NCBI GenBank assembly: GCA_026417675.1
Contig: JAOACV010000023.1
Location: 1 to 7,384 of the forward strand
DNA from: Verrucomicrobiia bacterium
Lineage (GTDB): Bacteria > Verrucomicrobiota > Verrucomicrobiia > CAIQCK01
Length of the DNA stretch: 7,384 nucleotides
Direction: 5' to 3'
Positions 1-4,978 of this stretch are shown here, piece by piece (within the stretch, counting starts at the first letter, position 1; each line of letters opens with the position of its first letter). The translations under genes were made by a program, and so were the position numbers. Under the pieces are notes generated by a model. It saw only the letters and a list, made by a program, of their open reading frames with translations, was not told where the DNA came from and searched no databases.

Positions 1-648
1 ATGGGGCGTGACGCCGCGCTCGATCATGTTGGCCACCAGCGGCGGCGGCAACGAGCGGCCAATTGTGCGAAGCTCCTCCACCGACAACGGCGCTTCGACA
101 AACAGCGCGTCCGCGCCCGCCTTCTTGTAAAGCTGGCAACGCGCAATGGCCTCGTCGAGGCCGAGCGGTTGGCGCGCGTCGGTGCGCGCGACAACGAAGA
201 TGTCGCGTCCGCTCTCCTTCGCGGCGTCCTTGGCGGCCCGAATCTTGTTCGCGTGTTCCTCGGCGGGGATGACTTTCTTGCCGCGCATGTGGCCGCACTT
301 CTTCGGCCAGACCTGGTCTTCAAGAAAGATGCCCGCCGCGCCCGCGTCGAGCAGTTCGCGGACGGTGCGCTGGACGTTGAGGGCGTTGCCGTAGCCGGTG
401 TCGGCGTCCACGATGACGGGCACCTGGGAATTCTTGCAGACGCGCCGCGCGGCCTCGGTGATGTCGCCGAGCGAGAGCAGGCCGAAGTCCGGTTCGCCGA
501 GCGCCGTGGCGCTGACGGAGTAGCCGGTGATGAAGATGACCTCGAAGCCGGCCTGGTTGGCGATGCGCGCGGTGAGCGCGTCAAAGACGCCCGGCATCAG
601 GATGGTGTCGCGTTGCAGCGCCCGACGGATTTTCTCGGCGTTGGTCAT
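1..648 (-). CDS. PEP mutase / isocitrate lyase superfamily lyase, N-terminal part (3' end outside window)
   Basis: Reading the minus strand from the ATG at 648 gives 216 uninterrupted codons running off the window edge; usual family length is about 250-300 residues, so the C-terminal helices are missing. Seen: a start of the type MTNAEKIRRAL; the first barrel strands with TGYSVSA (about residues 41-47); VDADTGYGN (80-88), whose Asp pair binds Mg2+ in this family; LEDQ (109-112); the loop KKCGH (116-120) with Cys118; and ARTDA (154-158). Family knowledge: the Lys-Lys/Arg-Cys-Gly-His loop marks C-C bond lyases (isocitrate, 2-methylisocitrate, 2,3-dimethylmalate lyases), where Cys is the general acid/base; phosphonomutases and oxaloacetate decarboxylases of the fold usually lack it. 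I therefore infer a cytoplasmic Mg-dependent 2-hydroxy-diacid lyase releasing pyruvate, succinate or a similar product. The exact substrate cannot be read. No prpC or prpD neighbour is visible. No Shine-Dalgarno precedes the start; the fit of the N-terminus to the family fixes it. Divergent from the gene at 756. Confidence 0.9.
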   Translation of the reverse strand, partial: MTNAEKIRRALQRDTILMPGVFDALTARIANQAGFEVIFITGYSVSATALGEPDFGLLSLGDITEAARRVCKNSQVPVIVDADTGYGNALNVQRTVRELLDAGAAGIFLEDQVWPKKCGHMRGKKVIPAEEHANKIRAAKDAAKESGRDIFVVARTDARQPLGLDEAIARCQLYKKAGADALFVEAPLSVEELRTIGRSLPPPLVANMIERGVTPH

Positions 649-755
649 GGCCGGAGTGTGGCCGGAATCACGCGCCCAATCAAGCCTGAGCGTTTCGCGC
701 GCGATGGCTGTCAAATGCCTTGCGTTTCAGCCGCTCGCGGCAAAAGATTTTCCCC

Positions 756-3659
756 ATGCGCGCCCGGTTCGCGATAACCTTGTTGTTCAGCGCGGCGGTT
801 CCAAGCTTCGGCCAGACGACCGAGGACCTGGCGCTGCTGCGGACGACGTTTGACAACGCCGGCTACTTCACCGTCCGGCAAGGGCGCGAGCTTTACTGTC
901 GCGGGTGGGCCGGGCTAACCCAGGCCGGCGGGGGCACCGACTTGACCCAACTGACCGCGCGATCGCGGCCGGCCGAGAAGCGCGCCGACGGCGGGTGGAA
1001 CTTTGTCGGATGGCTCGGCCCGAAGGAAGCCCCGCTGGCTTCCTACAGCCAGGCCTGTGTGGTTGCGCGGGAGACGCTGGGCCTGGCCTATCAGTTCCAA
1101 GTCCTGCGCGATTTTGAGGCCGAAACCCTGCACGTGTCCTTCTTGTTGCCGGCGCGACGATTTGCCGGCAAGCGCCTCCTGCTCGACGCGCACGAGACGA
1201 AGCTGCCGGCACAAACCGGCACCGTGCGCCAGCGCGTCTCCACCGCGCGGCCGCAGGTGGTCACCGCAAGCAGCGGCGTCGCCGGGCAAATCAGCCTTCG
1301 CTTCGATCGGCCGCAGGTGCTTTGGATCGAGCAACGCCCTTCCCCGGCCGGTGCCGAGTTTGAACTGAAGCTGGTGCTCGGCGCGGGCCGGCTTCAGGCC
1401 GGCCAGCGGTTTGACCTCGCCGTGCAGTGCGTCCTGCCGGCGCTGACCGACGTTGCCGTGGGCGAAGGCGGCGGCGAGCGTCAGACCGCCCGCCGCAACT
1501 GGCTGCGGTTCGATCTGCCGTGGAACGACAGCGCCATCGCCGACGCCGACAAACGCACCGCCACGGATGCGTCGGCGCTGCTGCACACGCCGGCGGGGGA
1601 GCGCGGGTTCTTGCAGGTCAAGGACGGCCATTTCGCGTGGCCCAACGGCGCCCGGCAGCGATTCTGGGGCGTGGCCATGCCGATTGAGGCCGTGCCGGAC
1701 AGCAACGAGGCCGGAGCCGTGGCGGCCCGGCTGGCGAAATTCGGCGTCAACCTCGTCTGCATCCGGCTCGGCGGCCCCGGCGACGCGAGCGCGGCCCAGG
1801 GCGAGAGCGAGCAGATCGCAAACTTCGATGCGTTCTTCGACAAGCTGGCCCAACGCGGCATCTACACGCAGCTCGTTCTGGTCGGCGAGCACATCGGGTC
1901 GGGTTTGTTCATCAACGAGCAGTCGCGCGAGATGGTCCAGCGTCGCGCCGCGGCGTGGCTCTTGCGCAAAAACCCGGCGTCGGGCAAACCCTACATCGAG
2001 CACCCGGCGCTGGCGCTGGTGCAGATCGCCAACAGCGATTCCCTCTTTCTCTACCCGGAGAGCGCGTCGAACAGCGATGCGGCCATACTTGAGAAGGCTT
2101 GGCGCGACCACGCAGGCCCCCAAGCGCCGCCCCTGACCGCGTGCGTGCCGCGGCTCTACGGCAGCGGGGCGGCGGTTTGGACGGCGCGCGCGACGCGGTT
2201 CCTTGCGGAACGCGAGCGTGATTTCTACGCGCGGTTGCGGACGCATCTGCGCGGGCTGGGGTTGAAGTGTCCGATCCTCGCCTCCTCGACCGCGTATGGC
2301 ATGGCCGAGACTTGGGCGCAGGCCACCGTCTGCGACGCGCTGGCCATCGGCGCGAACTGGGACGAGCCGCTCCAAGGTGTCGCGGGCGGCCCGCAACCGG
2401 GCGCGATGCGCGCGCTGTGGATCGAGGATCGGCCAATGATCCGGGGCGGCGGCGGTTATCTGCGGCAGTTTGCGGCAGCGGCAGCCGCAGGCAAGCCGTT
2501 GCTCGTCAACAGCGTCATGAACTGCGGCCCCAACCGGTTTCGCGGCGAGGGACCGGTGCTGCTGGCGGCCCACGCCGCGATGCAGGACTGGGACGGCGTG
2601 ATTTGGGGCGATTTCGCGAGCCGGGCCGGTTATGCGAAGCACTTTGACGCGCAAGCGCCGTTTGACATCGTGGCCGATCCGGCGCGGTTTGGACAGTTCG
2701 CCGCGGCGTCGCGCATCTTCCTCGGCGGACTGGTCGTGCCGTCGCGTCTGCACTCACAGGTCGCGTGGTCAGCAGACGACCTGACGGCGGTCTCGGCCTG
2801 GACCTGGAGCGGCAGCGGCCCGATTGCGGACGATTTGCCGCCCACATGGCTGACCTTCACCAGCCGCTGGCGCAACCGCCTCCCCGACGTGCCCGCGCCC
2901 GACCCCGACATCGCCATCGCCGCCGCGCGCGGCACGGAGGCGGCCGCGTTGCCGGCCAAGGCCAAGTTCCGCCTCGCGCAGAAGAGCGACGAGGACCGCA
3001 CGCAGCTTGAGCGGCTCTGGACCGCCGCGGCGCAGAAGATCGGCGTCCCGCTCGGCTGGGAAAGCGGCGGCGGGCGCGCGTATGCGAGCGACACCGGACA
3101 ACTGACTTGGGACCAGGATCGCGGACGGTTCATTGTGCGCGCGCCGGCCTGTCGCGCCGCCATCGGGTTCATCGGCGGCCAGGCCCACACCCTCGGCGAT
3201 GCCACGCTGGATGTCACCGACCCCGGCTTTGCGTCCGTCACCCTCATCTGCCTCGACGGAGAACCCGTGAGCGAATCACGACGGCTGCTGCTTACCACCA
3301 TGGCGCGCTGCGAAAACACCGGCCAACGCTGGCTCATCAACATAGACGGCGAAGTCCGCGCGACTCACATCGAACCCGGCGTCTGGCTGGAGCCGGTCCG
3401 CGCCACCATCACGCTGCATCGCCGGACCCCGATCAAAGCTTGGGCGCTCGACGCCGCCGGCCAACGCCTGCGCGAACTCCCCGTCGGCCGCGCCACCGAC
3501 GGCTACGCCTTCACTGTCGCGGGCGAGAGCATGTTCTACGAGATCGCGGCGGACACGAAGTGGCGGCTGTGGCCGTTTGGGGGGGAGTCTAGAGCAGCAA
3601 AACAGTCATCGCGCATCCGCGTGATGGTTGTTTGCCAGGCGGCGTCAGCAAGAGCGTGA
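756..3659 (+). CDS. Secreted GH-A-like TIM-barrel protein, probable pseudo-glycosidase
   Basis: About 967 residues. I chose ATG 756 over the in-frame TTG at 720 because it puts a signal peptide first (MRARFAITLLFSAAVPSFGQ, cleavage probably near residue 20). Domain plan: a beta-rich N-terminal domain (about 25-270); a TIM barrel (about 290-660) opening with RFWGV (302-306) and containing DWDG (611-614); a short helical stretch (about 740-765); and a C-terminal beta domain (about 775-940) with a conserved-looking LDGEP...SRRLLLT block. This plan is common in large exported glycoside-hydrolase-like proteins of Verrucomicrobiota and Planctomycetota. Odd: where relatives, as I recall them, read VEINNENS with the acid/base Glu, this protein reads VQIANSDS (Ser427). 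The nucleophile strand (relatives V-S/T-E-Y/W-N) reads VNSVMN (584-589) without Glu. The Arg-Leu-His-His after barrel strand 1 or 2 is replaced by C-I-R-L (335-338). It is probably exported or cell-surface, binding or sensing sugars rather than cleaving them. The last 24 residues (944-967) look unnatural and follow a seven-G run at 3579-3585; one extra G would end the protein at TAG 3590-3592. No Shine-Dalgarno seen. Confidence 0.85.
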   Translation: MRARFAITLLFSAAVPSFGQTTEDLALLRTTFDNAGYFTVRQGRELYCRGWAGLTQAGGGTDLTQLTARSRPAEKRADGGWNFVGWLGPKEAPLASYSQACVVARETLGLAYQFQVLRDFEAETLHVSFLLPARRFAGKRLLLDAHETKLPAQTGTVRQRVSTARPQVVTASSGVAGQISLRFDRPQVLWIEQRPSPAGAEFELKLVLGAGRLQAGQRFDLAVQCVLPALTDVAVGEGGGERQTARRNWLRFDLPWNDSAIADADKRTATDASALLHTPAGERGFLQVKDGHFAWPNGARQRFWGVAMPIEAVPDSNEAGAVAARLAKFGVNLVCIRLGGPGDASAAQGESEQIANFDAFFDKLAQRGIYTQLVLVGEHIGSGLFINEQSREMVQRRAAAWLLRKNPASGKPYIEHPALALVQIANSDSLFLYPESASNSDAAILEKAWRDHAGPQAPPLTACVPRLYGSGAAVWTARATRFLAERERDFYARLRTHLRGLGLKCPILASSTAYGMAETWAQATVCDALAIGANWDEPLQGVAGGPQPGAMRALWIEDRPMIRGGGGYLRQFAAAAAAGKPLLVNSVMNCGPNRFRGEGPVLLAAHAAMQDWDGVIWGDFASRAGYAKHFDAQAPFDIVADPARFGQFAAASRIFLGGLVVPSRLHSQVAWSADDLTAVSAWTWSGSGPIADDLPPTWLTFTSRWRNRLPDVPAPDPDIAIAAARGTEAAALPAKAKFRLAQKSDEDRTQLERLWTAAAQKIGVPLGWESGGGRAYASDTGQLTWDQDRGRFIVRAPACRAAIGFIGGQAHTLGDATLDVTDPGFASVTLICLDGEPVSESRRLLLTTMARCENTGQRWLINIDGEVRATHIEPGVWLEPVRATITLHRRTPIKAWALDAAGQRLRELPVGRATDGYAFTVAGESMFYEIAADTKWRLWPFGGESRAAKQSSRIRVMVVCQAASARA

Positions 3660-3775
3660 CGACTGCTTCGATTGCGGCTCTGCGGCGCGATGGGATCAAG
3701 CCGTATTGCGCCTCCTCCGCCGGGGAACTCGCCCGCATGATGAGCGATCTTCGCGCGAGCCTGCTGGAGTCCTAA
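3593..3775 (+). pseudogene. Start-less 60-codon open frame, possible C-terminal remnant of a lost gene
   Basis: The frame directly after TAG 3590-3592 stays open for 60 codons to TAA 3773-3775, with no ATG before codon 49 of the stretch. The second part has normal-looking protein composition and GC-rich third positions, for example VTTASIAALRRDGIKPYC and then ELARMMSDLRASLLES, suggesting a helix-strand-helix end of a globular protein. The other frames here give Arg-rich, shadow-like translations. I do not recognise the family. It is most simply the 3' end of a gene whose body was deleted, joined just behind the upstream gene. The first part overlaps the hairpin at 3597-3635, so only about 3636-3775 may be genuine remnant. 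Chance is a real alternative for a stretch this short. Confidence 0.3.
3597..3635 (+). terminator. Long RNA hairpin just after the alternative stop; possible terminator
   Basis: The arms 3597-3614 and 3619-3635 pair almost completely around an ATCC loop (3615-3618): 17 pairs including three G-U wobbles, with one bulged A in the left arm. Wobbles rather than mismatches fit folding as RNA from the plus strand. The hairpin starts five bases after the TAG at 3590-3592, which would be the natural stop of the upstream gene if its G run were one base longer. The right arm is T-rich (GGTTGTTTG), but no separate U-tract follows, so it is not a textbook intrinsic terminator. It could instead be a transcript-end stabiliser or a repeat remnant. 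Confidence 0.4.
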
Positions 3776-3812
3776 TCCGGTCTTTCGCTTTCGACTCTCC
3801 GCCCTCAAGCTC

Positions 3813-4719
3813 TCAGAGACTAATACGCAGGGCGGCGCTGAAGCCGAGTTGGAAAATCGAGGTCAACTCCTCCGGCGCGATCAGGTCGTAGGCCGAAAGC
3901 AACCGGCTCGCAGACATCATATCCAGCACGCTGATCAGTTGGCTGGCGCGCGGGTCGGCCGCTGACAGGTCGAGGTTGAAGGCGACGGCCCGCTGGTTGT
4001 GCGTCAGCGCAAAGTGGAGGAAGGAACCCCGCACCCACTGCAGCACCACGTCGTTGGCGGAGTAAGTCAATTGCGGCTGCGTTGTCGCGCCGCTGGCCGG
4101 AATCTGGTTGTCCAACGTGGCAAAGGTGGTGCCGCCGAGTCCGCCGCCGGCCTGCAGCAAGGTGACTTTGTCGCCCACGTGCGCGACGAATCCGGCGAAG
4201 GGAACCGTCCGCAGCGTGCCACCGAGCGTGGCAGCGCCGCCGATGTTGAGTTGATCGAACTGGCCCGCGCCCGTGCCGGCGATGGCAGCCTGCCATGTAG
4301 CGCCTGCGCCCTAGACATAGTTGCCGGGAATGTTGATGACCAGCGGATCGGACTTCAGCAGGCCGGCGTTGAACGTCACGTTGCCGAGGCCGAGACCCTG
4401 GTTGTGCAAGACGTTGACCGTGCCGCCATTGATGAAGGTGCCGCCGGTGTGGCGTTGGCGCCAGAGAGGGTGAGCGTGCCGGCGCCAACCTTGGTCAACC
4501 AGCCGCCCAAGCCGCCGCCGCCACCGCCGTCTTGGATGACGCCGGACACAATGGTGTTGAGGTTGTTGCCGCCGACGGTGAGGTTCTTGCTGCCGAGGAA
4601 GAAGTTGCCGGAGCCTTCAATGGAAGCCGACGCTGATACCGCCGGCGGTCAGGAGGCAGCATCGCTCACACCCCGGCGCTGAGTTTTCCAGCGCCGCTGT
4701 TGTCTACCACGGCATGTAG
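3813..4719 (-). pseudogene. Autotransporter-associated beta-strand-repeat protein, degraded C-terminal passenger fragment
   Basis: Read on the minus strand, pieces of one protein appear in successive frames. From about 4705: a Gly/Ser-rich piece (DNSGAGKLSAG), then VSDAAS, LTAGGISVG, then IEGSGNFFLGSKNLTVGGNN through KVGAGTLTLSGAN to about 4451. After a one-base shift near 4449-4453 come INGGTVNVLHNQGLGLGNVTF and INIPGNYV, then an in-frame TAG (4313-4311), then GAGATWQAAIAGTGAGQFDQL onward to TGA 3815-3813. The motifs GAGTLTLSGAN, INGGTV and IAGTGAGQFDQLN are hallmarks of autotransporter-associated beta-strand repeats, secreted beta-helix passengers frequent in Verrucomicrobiota. The last part (AYDLIAPEELTSIFQLGF) resembles the helical linker just before the outer-membrane barrel, but the frame ends about ten residues later, so the barrel is missing. 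At least three frameshifts (near 4451, 4620-4630 and 4650) plus the TAG, with both ends lost, make this a pseudogene rather than one sequencing error. Its original role was probably surface adhesion or a surface layer. Confidence 0.8.
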
Positions 4720-4978
4720 CTATTTTTTGCCGCGCGCCCGTGAACAGCTACCTGCAGGGAGTTTGCGCTTGCGCCATCCGGCCAGACAGCGAAAATGTCA
4801 GTGTGAGCACAACACCGGCAGGAAGCCTGCCATCGGCGCGAGGCACGCGTGGATTCTAGCCCAAGGCCTGCCTACGGTTTGCTTCCAGCCCTGGCGGGTT
4901 GTGTCCGCGTGACTGGAAGCAGGCCCGCAAACCAGCGCCTCGCTCTCTGTGGCGTGGAATTAAGATTCTTACCCTTCC
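4720..4978. other. Non-coding spacer upstream of the six-hairpin protein gene
   Basis: No frame here has convincing protein composition. It contains a small perfect inverted repeat GGCAGG-AAG-CCTGCC at 4817-4831 and a longer pair at 4880-4921. A promoter for the gene at 4979 is expected here, but no good -35/-10 pair stands out. The bases before the ATG (AAGATTCTTACCCTTCC) contain no Shine-Dalgarno. Confidence 0.5.
4880..4921. repeat. Inverted repeat, 9-bp arms TGCTTCCAG / CTGGAAGCA
   Basis: Perfect complementary 9-base arms at 4880-4888 and 4913-4921, separated by 24 bases, lie about 60 bp before the ATG at 4979. The position would suit an operator or a 5' leader hairpin. The arms could also be a chance pairing in GC-rich DNA; no function can be assigned from sequence alone. 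Confidence 0.35.

Noticed and set aside
649..666. Direct repeat of GGCCGGA 11 bases apart next to the lyase start
   Set aside because: Seven-base GC-only repeats are expected often in DNA of this composition.
709..714. Perfect TTGACA hexamer on the minus strand upstream of the lyase
   Set aside because: No acceptable -10 element at 16-18 bases downstream, and single hexamers occur by chance; not enough to call a promoter.
1..777. Long plus-strand open frame opposite the lyase
   Set aside because: Its translation is Arg/Ala/Asp/Val-rich and repeats no known motif, while the opposite strand carries clear family motifs; it is a GC-driven shadow.
915..2753. 612-codon minus-strand frame inside the barrel-protein gene
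   Set aside because: Arg/Ala-rich antisense shadow of the plus-strand gene, whose domains are recognisable throughout.
3536..3808. 90-codon minus-strand frame spanning the decay zone
   Set aside because: It crosses the end of the barrel gene and the hairpin, is Arg/Ser-rich, and has no recognisable feature; treated as a shadow.
4710..4751. Short inverted pairs (CGGCA/TGCCG and GTAGCT/AGCTAC) at the edge of the autotransporter remnant, considered as insertion-element ends
   Set aside because: Arms are only 5-6 bases, with no transposase and no target-site duplication that I can find.
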